64,000 bases of DNA from Myotis daubentonii (GCF_963259705.1 NC_081846.1:87060641-87124640); one strand, 5' to 3'. Counted from the stretch's first letter, positions 10,223 to 22,282 are shown. A program made the numbers and translations. Notes: generated from the sequence alone by a model not told the origin.

Positions 10223-12171
10223 GGTGGCTTGGCTCAGAGCTGTTTGTCCTACTCTCTGTGGCTATATCTTCTTTGCGATACAGGTCTACACCCCCTCCCC
10301 TGAGCTGGAAACAGTGCGGCGGAGAGGCACAGAGTGGCCTCCACCGGTCAGAAAAGTCCATTCAGCTTCTGCCTCGTTTGCTGGGTCTCTTGGGTTTGGA
10401 TCCCTGAGCTCCAAGTAAGAAGTCTGCGCAGCCCCCAGAGCCGCCATGCTGTGAGGAAGTTTAGCCACGCAGCCGGTCCCCGTGAGGGGCAGCACCGCGC
10501 TGCCTGCCCATGAGGCCCGGACAGCATGGCACAGACCAGACAGCCCTCCCTCCCTCCCACCCCCACCCCACCCCCACCCATTTCTCCTGGATGCTTCCTC
10601 CCGCCTCCCTCCCTGCAGGTACATAAGTACATTTGAAATGTTCTCTGCGGTGGCCCGGGTTAAAGGACCAAGGAACAGTCCAGAATTCCCTGCCCTGGAA
10701 ACATCCTCTGAGTTTGTGCCTGAAAACAGGCTCGCCCAGCTTCGTGGCGGGCGCTCCGTGGGGCTGTAAGCTCCGCGAAGCTGTTCATCAGATCTTCCCA
10801 CCGACTCCGCTCCTGTTGCAGAGACGCGGTCTGTCCGCTTGGCCTTTTCCGGACGAAACTCAGGGGACAGGCGCCTCTGGGAGCTGAGCTCAAGCCCCTC
10901 TCACTTAGAGAGGGAGGGCCCCAGCCCCGCTCTGGACGCTCGCCTCTCCGAGGAGGCATGGCGGGCTGCCAGGCCCCCGGTGCCCCCGGGGGTGGCTGTG
11001 ACTGCACTGTCCCTGCAGGACAAAGGCCCTGACGGAGGCAGAAGCACTGGGTGGCGGGCACAGGGGCTTGGCCCCTCACTTTGCCACACAATTGCCAGGT
11101 CGCCTTGGGCCGGTCACCCAGGCCCTGGCCTCCCTCACTTGCCCTCCCTCCACTGGACGGATGGGGCAGCTCAGCACGGGGGCTGCTGAGGGGAGCAGAT
11201 CGGCCCAGCCCGACCTCCGGACACTGAGGTTCCCCTGCAGCAAGGCAGATGCTGACTCCACCGAGTCCATCGCTGCGGAGGGGGACTTACAGCGAGAAGC
11301 CCTGGGGAGAGGCACGCGGGGCGGGTGGCATTTGAGGGAAGACATAGGGGAGGTCGGGAAGCCGCGCTGCGGGAATCTGACTCTCACTAAATTGTTTCTG
11401 GCATTTTCCAACCATGCTTATGAGCAGCACTCGGAAGAGCTGAGCCCACCGCCAACTCTTCTCCAGCATCAAGTCCTTCCCAGGAGCCTCGCCCTTGCCT
11501 GTGGTCAGCACTAGCATTTATGACAAACTTATATTGTGGTAAGAATAAGGGGCTTCCAAGCTGCCTAAACCTCCTACAGGACAATGTGCTGTGAGCGGAG
11601 CCGGACAGGCCCCCCAACCCCCCACCCGTGGTCTGCACAGCGCTCTTGTCCTCCCAGGGGGTTCCCGCCCGCCCCCGGGGGTGACAGTGCGGGAGCCCAG
11701 CCCCACCCTTGCGGGAGCCAGCTTTGGGGATCTTCCCTCCAAACCTTGGGTTAGGCCCCTAATGTTCTGCATCTGGCCAGGGTGGTCCTTCCCGGTCCCC
11801 TCAGCCTGTCCCTGCCCTGCACCTTCTGTGCCGGGCCCAGGAGCCAGCGCCCCCGAAAGCTCCGAGGCCTCGGGGACAGAGTGGGGTCCGAGCTCTGACA
11901 CAGAGTGGCCGCCTCCGGTCTGCGTGCGCCCGGCTGCCCGGCTCTGGTGCCGCGGGGTGGCAGGCACCTCCACAAACAGGCTGCCAGGGCACAGAGCCCC
12001 CTGCGCAGCCGGGCAGTGCCCTGCGCTGTCCCCCCTCGCCCTCTGACTTCCGTCTGAACCCTCACTGGCTGGACGCGGGGAAGGAGGCTTTGCGCTCCCT
12101 CTCCCAGGCTCACCCCTCCTTGAAGGGACGGCGGTGGCTCTGCTGCCAGGTGGAATCTAACTTTTCTAACG
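10223..12171. other. unique GC-rich DNA, no gene seen
   Basis: No repeat was recognised in about 1.9 kb. Several overlapping open frames on both strands (up to 171 codons) lack domains. A C-rich (CCCTCC/CCCACC) stretch lies at about 10,540-10,615. This could be intronic or intergenic DNA. Confidence 0.35.
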
Positions 12172-12384
12172 CAGGGGCTCTCAGCCGGCTCTGTGGCATT
12201 TGGGATCACGTGATTCTTTGTGGAGGGGCAGCCTGTGTATTGCAGGGTGTTTGGCAGCATCGCTGGCCTCCACCCACTAGCTGCCAGTAGCCTCCCGCCC
12301 CCCAGTGTGACCAGAAAATATCTCTAGACATTGTCAAATGTGTTGGTGGGTGGGGACCAAAATCACTCTGATTGAGAACCTTTG
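12172..12384 (+). mobile_element. MER5A-like hAT MITE relic
   Basis: The order of landmarks matches the old mammalian non-autonomous Charlie element MER5A: CAGGGGCTCTCAGCC at the left, 'ttctttgtggaggggcagcctgtgtattgcagg', 'tagctgccagtagc', 'ctctagacattgtcaaatgt', then GATTGAGAACCTTTG at the right. The ends form imperfect inverted repeats. Target duplications are not clear, as expected at this age. Confidence 0.85.
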
Positions 12385-13369
12385 GTTTAACTACAAAGAC
12401 TGTTAATCCTGAGGCGGACGCGTCCTGGGAGAAGCGGGTATAGTCAGGTTGCTCAGCCATGAGCACCCCCAGAAGTAATTGTTTAGTCATAGTTTCTCCC
12501 CTCTCTCCCTAGTGTGTCTAGTAGGGCCTGGGGCGACAAGAGCGGGCTCCGGGGAGCTCTGAGCAGAAAAGGAGGATGCAAAGGGCTGCATTAGGAGGGG
12601 CTGCCTGGGAGGAAGAGGGGGTGACTGTTGCAGAAGTAACCCCAAGTTTCTGCAAGCCCCCCTCCTCCCCCCTCAAGGCAGCAACACTCTTAGGATCTGA
12701 TCAACTGAATGCCAACCTCGCTCTGTTCCTTGGCCCCATGCGGGCTCTGTCTCATCACATCTGTTAAAACAGGCAGGGAGAAGTGGCGAGCGTGCACCCA
12801 CAAATAACTCCCAGGTGCCCACTTGCCGCGCGGGCAGAGCCGTCCTGAGCGGCCGCCGCGGCAGATGGTCCTGACGGGAGTGCCCGCGGTGACCGGTGCC
12901 CGCACGCCCTGAGCCGCGGGTGAGTGAGGAATGGCTCCTTTACGGCCCAACAATTCACGCAGTAATGACCTAACATCACTCCTCTGGGAACTGGGCCCAA
13001 GAAATATATTTTTGCAGGTAGCAGCAAATAAGAGCCAACTCTGCAAAGATGGAGACTGAATAAATCTCTCGCCCCCGGAGAACCCCCATGCTCTGACAGA
13101 AGCGATCTGTAAGCACTCCGCGGCACCGGAAGTGCCCGCGACGGGGCTGGGGTGGCGTTCGTTGCCAGGCGGGAAAGCCCAGCAGAGCCCACGGGAGCCA
13201 GCAGCCTGTTCCTCCCCACAGGTGACTCCACAAGGCCAAGGGCGCCCCATTCTTCTGCTCTGAGTGGGGCCTAGTCCTGCTGGAATTTGGGGGTTTCTTG
13301 GAGGCCTGTGTGAATGTCCAGGTTGCTGTGTGATGAGTGCAGATGAGGGAGCAGTTTGAATAATTTTCT
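12385..13369. other. unique sequence; possible conserved block near 12,920-13,065
   Basis: No transposon recognised. The portion from about 12,920 to 13,065 is AT-richer than its surroundings, and the text around it has no repeat features. It is a candidate for conserved non-coding sequence, but nothing in the sequence alone proves that. Confidence 0.3.
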
Positions 13370-13640
13370 TTGTCTGGTTCACTGTCAAACTCCTATGCAT
13401 CCTTCAAAACTCTGCTTAAAATTCACTTCCTCTATGCAACCCTTCCTGAGCCCCTGCCTTCCTCACTCCGCAGCTGAGTCGATCCTGATCCCACGGTTTC
13501 TCCAACGGCTCAAGGAGCTCTGGGCTGAGACCACAAGAGGGCCAGTCAGTTGTCCGGTTTCTCTCCCTGGAGTATTTCTGAGGACACCTTTGTCTTCAGG
13601 CTCCACACATCCAGCCCAGCTGTCACTGCCTGCCCCTGCG
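13370..13640 (+). mobile_element. possible L2 3'-end fragment
   Basis: The phrase 'catccttcaaaactctgcttaaaattcacttcctc...gcaacccttcctgagccc' resembles the L2 3' UTR ('ccttcaagtctcagctcaaatgtcacctcct...aggccttccctgacc'). It is ancient and non-coding. The right border is uncertain. Confidence 0.45.
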
Positions 13641-14371
13641 GCTGGTGTCACACATTCCCGGAGCCACCTCTCTCTGCTCTGCCACCCCTTTCTCATCCCT
13701 GCTCCCTCTTTCCTGGCTCAACTGCCACCAGTCACAGGCCCGGGATCCTCTGTGGCTGCACAGTCTGCACAGGCCAGAGCAAACTTGTCTAGAAAGGTGT
13801 GGGAACAGCAAGGACAGAAGAGCTTCAACCCTGCTCTGGGTGCTCCCTGCCAGCCCAAAGGGTGCTCTCTCGGTCTGGTCTGCTGCCCTGTCTGGGCCTG
13901 GCCAACTATTGGTCCCCACCTCCTTGTGACCAAGACCCTCACAAAGGTCCAGCCCACGCCTGCCCAGCCTCCCTGGCCCAGGGAGGGCGAGGCGCGCATC
14001 CTCCTGCCCTCACCCTGGTCATCGGCTGCTCTCCCTTGTCACCAGGATCACCTTCTGCGAAACATTCTTCTCCCCGTGAGGACAGCCATTCACAGCTACA
14101 AACAGAACAATTTAGCTCATGGGTGACGTTACTGGCTTTAAATTTTAAGTATTTTTCCCCAAACAAAGAGCAGCCTTTCCCCAATTATGAAGCAGAAGTT
14201 GTCAGAGGTTTAACATGGGAACAATCCCGAAGCTCATGGCTTCGGAGATGTGGGGTCCAGGCGCACGTAGGATACTGGCCCCCTCGTCGGGAGTGTGCCC
14301 CGTGCTGCCACATGGTAGGCCAACCCCGTTCCCAAACATTAGTCTCCTGAGGCCATAACAAAGGTTCATGT
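13641..14371. other. unique sequence, no gene seen
   Basis: GC-rich then AT-richer DNA with no repeat recognised. The 256-codon plus frame that crosses this part and the L2-like stretch has no domain and overlaps minus-strand frames. Confidence 0.35.
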
Positions 14372-14739
14372 TGTTAGAAACAAGACAACAGGCCCAAAAT
14401 GGAGTCGCAGGTGCTAAGCCCCACCAAACCAAGACTTAACTACAGCTTGGGCTCTCCTAGAAACGGATCTATGTCGGCCAATCAGGATCGCCTGGTCAGC
14501 CAGTGAGGCCGCCTGCTGCAGGCCCCTGCCATCGCCTCAGGGAAAGTGACCTGGCAGCTACCAGCCTGCTTTGTCCGGCGTGGCTTCCTGTTCCCGCTCC
14601 TCTGTCTGTGAGCTCTTCCATGCTGTGCTGTGCCTCAGAGTCCCTTCTGTCTGCTGGATGCATGCTGCCCTATCTCTATCGATTTGTGCTCAAATATTGG
14701 CTTAAAACTTTTTAATATGCCGCAGTCTGTATTCTAACA
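14372..14739 (+). mobile_element. solo LTR (368 bp)
   Basis: The element begins TGTTAGAAACAAGACAACAG and ends CAGTCTGTATTCTAACA, so it has the TG...CA ends and a short terminal inverted repeat TGTTAGAA/TTCTAACA typical of retroviral LTRs. CCCAAAATGGAGTCGC and 'ctaagccccaccaaaccaagactta' near the 5' end are familiar from mammalian ERV LTRs. A CCAATCAGG motif lies at about 14,478. There is no internal viral sequence beside it. A target duplication was not found. Confidence 0.68.
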
Positions 14740-16790
14740 ATTCTAGCATTTGCAGGCTCTATTCGAAGCATGCTGTACGAGTTAACTCGCTTCTTCTTCA
14801 CCACCTCTGAGGCAGGCGCTCACACACCTGCGTTAACTGATAGGGAAACTGAGGCTGCGAGGCCTGTCCGAGCCCACAGTCAGCCGCACACTGAACCACA
14901 CCCCCTCCAGGTGGGCATGCTCAGGCCTCATCTTGCACGCCACAGTCTAGGACAGCCCGGCCGGGACTCAGAAACAGGGGCCTCACGTTTTCCTGGCCGC
15001 TCTGACAAGCACCAAACCACCGGGGCTCTGCCAAGGGTCTCCCCACCCCAGCCCCTCCCTGTGCCCCCTGTCTACCTGCTGAGTGCCAGCCAGGCTACAG
15101 GACGGTGCGGGAGGGGCACAGTGGAATCAGAACTCAGGCTCCAGTGAGGGGACCAAGGACCCCAGAACTGCCTGCCGGTGACAAGGCCCCCGGGTCCTCC
15201 CAATGCTGAGGGCTTAGCGGCTCACCGCCAGGACCGTGAGCAGGGGTGGCCCCGCTAAGGGGGAGGCGAGCGACCTGGAGGACCCGCAGGAGTTCTGAGG
15301 TCCAGCCCTGGGAGCGGCATTGCCAAGCCTCTGGGAGCCAGAGGGGGACGACAGGCTTCAGTGAGACGGCCCCTTGCAGATGAGGGATCCTTGCGGCTCA
15401 GCCGCTCAGAGGGGCGCTTCCTCCTCTGTGTCATGGGCAGGTTGCCCTCCTGTGGGGCAGTTTTGAGGGTTAAAAGAGGTGACAGACAGGGGACCCACGC
15501 AGGCAGTTCGTGGTAGCAGATGGGCTTAGCAGCTGCCTGTGGGAACTTCAGCAGAGTGTACTGCAAAGCCCCTGCGTCCTTCCTGGCCTTGGGCAGGCAG
15601 CGCGGCAGGAGCGAGAGGAGTCGGTGGGAAGGGGCCCTGCTGCCTCAGGCTCGCCATCCTGCTCCCCGTCACCCCAGGCTGGTCTCCTCCCTTCTACAAA
15701 CAGCATGGAGGATGCGGTCGGTCGCGGGGCCCAGCATTGCGGGGAGGGCGTGGCTGGGCACAGGAGCTGGGCCTGGCTGTCACCCTTTCCTCAACACTTG
15801 CCCAGTTTCAAGGCCATTGTCATTCAGTCCCAGCCCCATGCCAGGAGCGAGGGAGGAATTCATATTATCCAGAGGAGTGGAAGCCCAGTTAGTCTGCTGC
15901 CCCAGGCTGACAGGCTCCTCCCTCTACCTCCGTCCTCACGGCTCAGTGCAGATGGAGGGATCCTTTAGTATCAACAGTCAAGCCTGGTCCCTACTCCGGC
16001 TTCTGTGAGAAACACGCTCACCTGTCCAAACTCAAATAAGGGACTCAGGGACACCAAGGACCGTGAAAGCAGCACTTTTCATGGCGTCTTGCAAGGTGGG
16101 GTGTCTGGTGAACAGGCGCACCCAGTGGTTACAACCAGCAATTGATCCCTAGTGCGCGAGTCCCTGCCCCGGTTCCGGTTCCTCATTGGCTGAGGACAAT
16201 GGGGTATATGCTCTCCCCTGCTGTCGCCTAAGTTTCCAATTGGGTTATTTAAAGAGTAGGCTGTGGGCTTTTTAGTTGTCTCCTCCTGCCTTTGTCTCTT
16301 TATGGTGGGAAGGTCTTCATGGGTCTTTCTACCCTCCCCCATAGCCTGCTTTCTTCAGGGACTTGGCAGTTGCATTAACTAGTTAAGCAAAGCGGCTCCT
16401 AGTATTTTTCCATTTAGAGCAAGATATGTTGAAAATGGACCACTGAGCCTCGTTCCTAATGCTTGAAGTCTCAGCTCTTCGGATGCATTTCAAAACCCCT
16501 GGGATCCAGCGCCTGCCTACCCTCGAGCCTCATCTCTGCTTCCTACCTTGGGCCCTTCCTAGGAGCTCCCCCTTCTTGTTGCCCACCCCCAACCTGTGTT
16601 TGTCTAATGACTCCAACATCCTAAGGCCTAGCACAGAGCCTGCCACAGGAAAGTGCTCAGTAATTACTTGATGAACGAATGGGGTGGTTATGAATGGGTA
16701 TGAGAAAGTGGGGAAATGAAGACTCCACCACAACTACTGTGGGCTGAAGCCATTATTACTACACCACCAGGAAACTCACCTGTCACCTCC
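14740..16790. other. unique sequence with MIR/L2 scraps
   Basis: A short MIR-like piece is seen at about 14,800-14,880 ('gatagggaaactgaggctgcgagg'). Another, 'cctagcacagagcctgccacaggaaagtgctcagtaa', is at about 16,625-16,665. The rest is unclassified. No exon is convincing. Confidence 0.4.
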
Positions 16791-17692
16791 CTGCACCACA
16801 GCTGGTTCCCACGTGTGTTCTCTCACTGCACATCCCTGCAGCACAGCTGGTTCCCACGCATGGTCTCTCACTGCACATCCCTGCACCACAGCTGGTTCCC
16901 ACGCATGGTCTCTCACTGCACATCCCTGCATCACAGCTGGTTCCCACGCATGGTCTCTCACTGCACATCCCTTCACTCACAGCTGGTTCCCACGCATGTT
17001 CTCTGTACTGCACATCCCTTCACCCACAGCTGGTTCCCACGCATGTTCTCTCACTGCACATCCCTTCACTCACAGCTGGTTCCCACGCATGGTCTCTCAC
17101 TGCACATCCCTTCACTCACAGCTGGTTCCCACGCATGGTCTCTCACTGCACATCCCTTCACCCACAGCTGGTTCCCACGCATGGTCTCTCACTGCACATC
17201 CCTTCACCCACAGCTGGTTCCCACGCATGGTCTCTCACTGCACATCCCTTCACCCACAGCTGGTTCCCACGCATGGTCTCTCACTGCACATCCCTTCACC
17301 CACAGCTGGTTCCCACGCATGGTCCCTCACTGCACATCCCTTCACCCACAGCTGGTTCCCACGCATGGTCTCTCACTGCACATCCCTTCACCCACAGCTG
17401 GTTCCCACGCATGGTCTCTCACTGCACATCCCTTCACTCACAGCTGGTTCCCACGCATGTTCTCTGTACTGCACATCCCTTCACCCACAGCTGGTTCCCA
17501 CGCATGTTCTCTGTACTGCACATCCCTTCACCCACAGCTGGTTCCCACGCATGTTCTCTCACTGCACATCCCTTCACTCACAGCTGATTCCCACCCATGT
17601 TCTCTCACTGTACGTCCCTTCACCCACTGCTGATTCCCATGCATGTTCTCTCACTGCACGTCCCTTCACCCATAGCCGATTCACTGGCATGT
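16790..17692. repeat. 46-bp minisatellite, about 19-20 copies
   Basis: The unit is CACAGCTGGTTCCCACGCAT then GGTCTCTCACTGCACATCCC then TTCACC, 46 bp (starts at 17,163 and 17,209, for example). First and last copies are more diverged, and central copies are nearly identical. Because 46 is not a multiple of 3 and the unit has no stop in any plus frame, 305- and 324-codon open frames cross it. They are artefacts. Confidence 0.96.
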
Positions 17693-18940
17693 TCTCTGTG
17701 CCAAAGCCACAGAAAAGTCAAAACAAAACCAAAAAGCACATCAAAACCCAGGAGGTCAATCAGCAAAACAAAGGGATTTTTCATTAAGTACTGAAGGTCT
17801 TGGGTTTCTGTTTAATCCCCATCACAGATGTGGCCCTGCCCCAAAGACATCTGGATTCTGGAAGGCTGAGGGCCGACTCCTGGGAGAGGGAGGGAGAAGC
17901 CCTGGGCAGCTCTGAAAACCTCTGTTCCTGGGAGACATGGCCCCCACATAGCTCCTGGAAAGAAAGTGCCAGGTTCAAGTCCACAGGCTTGAAGCAGTGG
18001 TGACAGTGGTTTCACAGAAGGTGGGACTGTAAACACGTATGTGGATTTTAAATTTAAAGTGTCATCTGGCCCAGCACCTACCTTCAGAGTTCAATCCTAA
18101 GCCCTTCTCCCACATCTGTGCAAAGATATGGCCCGGGGAACTCCCTCTGCACATTCTCTGTAATAAGAAAGTGGACACACCCAGGTGCCCATCCGCAGGG
18201 CAGACAGTTGATACCTCCTGTTCTAGTACATCCTCACCGTGGGCGATTAGGTCCCTCTCAGAACTGTAGCCAAGGAAAACGTTAAAGGGAAAAACTCGCT
18301 TTCAGAACAATATTTATAGTATTGTTCACTTTACGTCTATACATATGTTGAGAGGATGGGTACTTCTAGAAAGTGAAGGGAAGGTGATGGGAAGTGGGAG
18401 CATATTCCAGAGGCCACAGGGAGGGTGGAGAAGAGGGTGAGGAGCCGAGAGAATGGAGGTGTGAGGGCTCTGAGGTGGGAGCCCAGAGGAGGGAGGGTGG
18501 CAGGCGTGCTGGGCTCACCCGGGACCTGTGTGTCCTGGCAGCATGAGCAGGGCCTGGAAACATGTAAGTGGAGGGATGCCAGGGTAAGATGTGGAATTGC
18601 TAGTGTGTAGCTGAAAAAATAATTAAAATCATTTCTCTGTGTTGATAAGGAAAATTCATGGGTTCCTCTGTAGCCCAGGCAGAGCCCTTCCTCTGGTGGC
18701 CTGGGAAGGTGGGCAGGAGGGAGCGGCAGGAAGAGGGGCAGCGCCAGGCATAGTTCAGTCCGGCAAGGGGCACTCACTTCTGCTGTGGGTACATGTCTGC
18801 CACCCAGGGTCTGCGTTGCCTCATGGGGGCATCTGTGGGTGGACTTGGCAGGCTGGAGAAGAAAAGAGATGCAGGAATTGGGAAAGTAACTCAAAGGAAG
18901 AGGGATTTTGATACTAAAATGAAGTAAGTGGTTTTGAGTC
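17693..18940. other. unique sequence, no gene seen
   Basis: Mixed composition. A purine-rich stretch (GGGAGGGTGG and similar) lies at about 18,360-18,500. No transposon was recognised. Confidence 0.35.
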
Positions 18941-18944
18941 TAAC

Positions 18945-20150
18945 GTTTACGTCTCTAATCCACTTTGAGTGTATTCTTGTGTGTGGTGTAAGAAGGTGGT
19001 CTAGTTTCATTTTTTTGCATGTGCCTGTCCAGTTTTCCCAATATTTATTGAATAGACTATTTTTACTCCGTTGTATGTTCTTACCTCCCTTGTGAAATAA
19101 TAATTGACCGTAAAGGTGTGGGTTGATTTCTGGGCTCTCTGTTCTGTTCCATTGATCTATATGCTCGTTCTTGTGTCAGTACCATGCTGTTTTGATTACT
19201 ATGGCCTTGTAGTATAGTTTGATATCAAGTAGCATAATTCCTCCAATGTTGTTCTTCTTTCTCAAGATTGCTGTCATGCCCTGGATGGGTAGATCAGTTG
19301 GTTAGAACGTCCTCCTGACATGCCAAAGTTGTGGCTCGATCCCCAGGTCAGGGCACACACAAGAATCAACCAATGGATGCATAAATAAGTGAAACAACAA
19401 ATTGATATTTATTTCTCAAAAAATCAATAAAAAGTTTTTTTTAAGATTATTGTTGCTATTCTCAGTCTTTTGTGGTTCCATACAATTTTTTGGAATATTT
19501 GTTCTAGTTCTGTGAAATATGTCATTGGTATCTTGATAGGAATTGCATTGAATCTATCGATTGCTTTGGGTAGTGTGGACATTTTAATGATGTTAATTCT
19601 TCCTATCCATGGACATGGTATATCCTTCCACTTACATCTTCTTCAATTTCTTTCTTCGGTTTCTTATAATTTTCTGAGTACAGGTCTTTTACATTCTTGG
19701 TTAAATTTATTCCTTGGTATTTTTCTTTTGATGCAGTTGCAAATGAGATTGTTTTTATCAATTTCTCTTTATGATAGTTCATTATTGGTGCATAATAATG
19801 CGACTGATTTCTGGATATTTATTTTGTATCCTGTTACTTTACTGAATTCATTGATCAGGTCTAGTAGTATTTTGGTGGAATCTTTAGGGTTCTCTATATA
19901 CAGTGTCATGTCATCTGAAAATAATGACAATTTCACTTCTTCCTTCCCAGTTAGATGCTTTTTATTTCTTCTTCTTGTCTGGGTGCTGTGGCTAGGACTT
20001 CCAGTACCATGTTGAGTGGTGAAAGCAGAGACACCTGTATTGTTCCTCATCTTAAGGGAAAGGCTTTTAGTTTTTCCCAGTTGAATGTATGTTAGCTGGG
20101 GGGTTAGCATGGTCTTTATTATGTTGGGTTATGTTCCTTCGATCCCCTCT
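18945..20150 (-). mobile_element. L1 ORF2 fragment, antisense, split by a Ves SINE
   Basis: The plus strand reads the reverse of ORF2: 'gtctctaatccactttgagt', 'ttgttctgttccattgatctatatgctcg', 'taccatgctgttttgattactatggcc', and on to 'tagctggggggttagcatgg'. The minus-strand frame at 19,769-20,110 encodes part of the reverse transcriptase, including the catalytic-loop equivalent F-S-D-D-M and the following [20 protein letters not shown]. The canonical F-A-D-D has become FSDD, and stops and frameshifts break the remainder. The L1 is interrupted at 19,276-19,446 and resumes in register. Confidence 0.92.
19276..19446 (+). mobile_element. Ves SINE inside L1
   Basis: CCCTGGATGGGTAGATCAGT head, TTAGAACGTCCTCCTGACAT, GGCTCGATCCCCAGGTCAGG, GAATCAACCAATGGATGCAT, AAATAAGTGAAACAACAAAT, and an AATCAATAAAAAG tail. 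The host L1 continues on both sides. The flanks repeat an AAGATTgCTG / AAGATTaTTG motif, which looks like a mutated target duplication. Confidence 0.94.
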
Positions 20151-21101
20151 GGGTGAGGGGAGGCGAGGGGCAGGGGAAGATGGTTTAGGTATGCTATGTA
20201 GCATCCCAGCATCGGTAAATAGCTGGGAAGTGACGGGTCCACATGGGCTTTCCATGGCACTTCTGCACACAGATGGCAGCAGCAAAATGCGTAAAAAGGT
20301 CTCTTCAGGCCTACGATGTGCTTACCCCAGAAGGCCCTCCCTCCAGGGTGATCCTTGAGCATGCTGAGGACAGAGCTTAGCTGCCTGCTGAAGTCACACA
20401 GCAGGTTCTGTGCTGGATATGACTAGAGGTCAAGAGAGAGGAGATGAAAAGTGAACAAACTGTGTTGAAGGCCTACTAGCTATTAGGTGCTGGGACCTAG
20501 GTTCTGTCTTTGGGGAGACACAGAATGGTGGATCCTACATGACTATGTATAGCAGGTGATTGAACACAGGTGGGCCTCGCAGAGGGGGCATGAGGCAGAG
20601 GTGACAGGGAGGCAGGGCTCTTGGGAGCAATGGATTCCCGAGCTGAACTTGGTTAGGAGAAGAGGGCAAGAGATTACAGACAGGATGGAGGCCTGCCTGG
20701 AGCCCTGTCCTCTGAGAGGGCCAAGGATATTTCCCATGGCTGCAGGGAGTGGGACTGCGGAGCAACTAGCTCTCGCACTAATGCTGGGGCCTGGGCCAGC
20801 ACGGGGCAGGGCTGAGCATCAGGGAGCTGACGCAGAGCCACGGTGCCTACGAGGAAGAGTCTGGAGGACTTGGAAAATAGTTGGATGTGGTGCAGGAGGG
20901 AAAGGAAGGGCACTCAGATGACTCTTGAATCCACTAATTATTCCATGAGCATTTACTGAGCTCCTACTGCATACTAGACTCTGGATGGCAGCACTGGACG
21001 TGTATACTGAAAGGCTCCCAAGCTGCAGTCTGGTCCAGGGGTGTGGCTAGGAGACTTGAAGCAAACAGTGTTTAATTCTTTTTTTAAATATTTCTTTTAT
21101 T
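20151..21101. other. unique sequence; a MIR-like scrap near 20,940
   Basis: The text 'ccatgagcatttactgagctcctactgcatactagactctgg' at about 20,944-20,985 is MIR-like. The remainder is unclassified, and I see no exon. Confidence 0.4.
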
Positions 21102-21401
21102 ACCCTAGCCAGTTTGGCTCAGTAGAGCTTTGGCCTGTGGACTGAAGGGTCCCTGGTTTGGTTCTGGTTAAGGGCATATGCCCGGGTTGCAGGCTCGATC
21201 CCCAGTAGAGAGAGAGGCGAGGAGAGGGAGAGAGAGATAGAAACATTGATGAGAGAGAAACATCAATTGCTGCCTCTTGCATGCCCTCTCCCCAACTCCC
21301 AGCACCCTGAAACCTGGGCATATGCCCTGATTGGGAATTGAACTGGTGACCTCTTGGTGCATGGATCAACACTCCACCCCTAAGCCACACTGGCTGGGCA
21401 A
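21102..21401. mobile_element. two Ves SINEs in inverted, head-out arrangement
   Basis: A plus-strand Ves begins at 21,102 (CCCTAGCCAGTTTGGCTCAG) and stops after CTCGATCCCCAGTAGAG at about 21,205. It then joins a minus-strand Ves that runs to about 21,401, where GCCCAGCCAGTGTGGCTTAG is read on the minus strand. The minus copy lacks its A tail at the joint. The two tRNA-like heads form an inverted repeat with arms of about 100 bp and a loop of about 100 bp. Confidence 0.9.
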
Positions 21402-22049
21402 CACACTGTTTAATTTGAATTTGGGGTTGAGGGAGCATGGGTGATGGAGATAACAGAAGTCTAGGCTCTCCCAAACCATCCCAAGTAGTTCCTACACTAG
21501 GGCCTGGGGCTCAAAGATTTTAAGGCATTGTCCCTGACTGCAAGGGCTGTAACAATTGAATAAGAGAGACACATCAACAGATAATGAAAATGTAACATGT
21601 CTGGTACGTCCAAGAGACACACACAGGATGGAGTGGAGGCTTGTTGGAGAGTTAGCCAATTCACTGGAAGTGGAATGTGATCAGAGAAGGCTTCCTGGAG
21701 GAAGTGACAGGAGATAAAGCCTCTGCCTACGGCATCCAGGAGTGGAGGATGCCAACAGGGAGCAGGCTAAGGGGGAAAGGTGTCAAGTTCAGTTTTGTTC
21801 AGTGTGAATCTGAGGTTCCTGTGCTATCCCAAGAAGTGATGTCTAGTAGGTATTGGATGCATGGGTCTGAACTGCTATTATACCCATTTTATAGATGGGA
21901 AAGTTAAAGCTCAGAGTGGTTAAATCCTCTACTGACAGTGACACAGCTGATGAATGCAGCTTTGAGTTTCAAATCCAACAAGTGGCGCCAGGGGCTGAGC
22001 AGCTACTCGGTGGGCCCTGCAGGGACAGCATCCGACAGGTGCTGCTGGT
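21402..22049. other. unique sequence with a MIR piece
   Basis: MIR-like text 'tatacccattttatagatgggaaagttaaagctcagagtggttaa' lies at about 21,878-21,925, with the 'gacacagctgatgaatgcagctttgagtttcaaatcc' part after it. No exon was recognised. Confidence 0.5.
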
Positions 22050-22282
22050 CAGTGATGGCGAGCCTATGACACGCGTGTCAAAGGTGACACGTGAACTCAT
22101 TTTTTTGGTTGATTTTTCTTTGTTAAATGGCTTTTAAATATATAAAATAAATATCAAAAATGTAAGTCTTTGTTTTACTATGGTTGCAAATATCAAAAAA
22201 TTCTATATGTGACACGGCACCAGCGTTAAGTTAGGGTTTTTCAAACCCTGACACGCCGAGCTCAAAAGGTTCGCCATCACTG
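22050..22282. mobile_element. hAT-type MITE (233 bp)
   Basis: Terminal inverted repeats begin CAGTGATGGCGAGCCTATGA on the left and CAGTGATGGCGAACCTTTTG on the right, read on the minus strand. Both are followed by a GACACGC/GTGTCA motif. The core is AT-rich and non-coding. The CAGNGNTGG-type start and the size fit non-autonomous hAT elements known in bats. An intact 8-bp target duplication was not seen. Confidence 0.88.

Noticed and set aside
16716..17787. 305- and 324-codon frames
   Set aside because: They are the 46-bp minisatellite read in different frames. The peptide cycles are identical.
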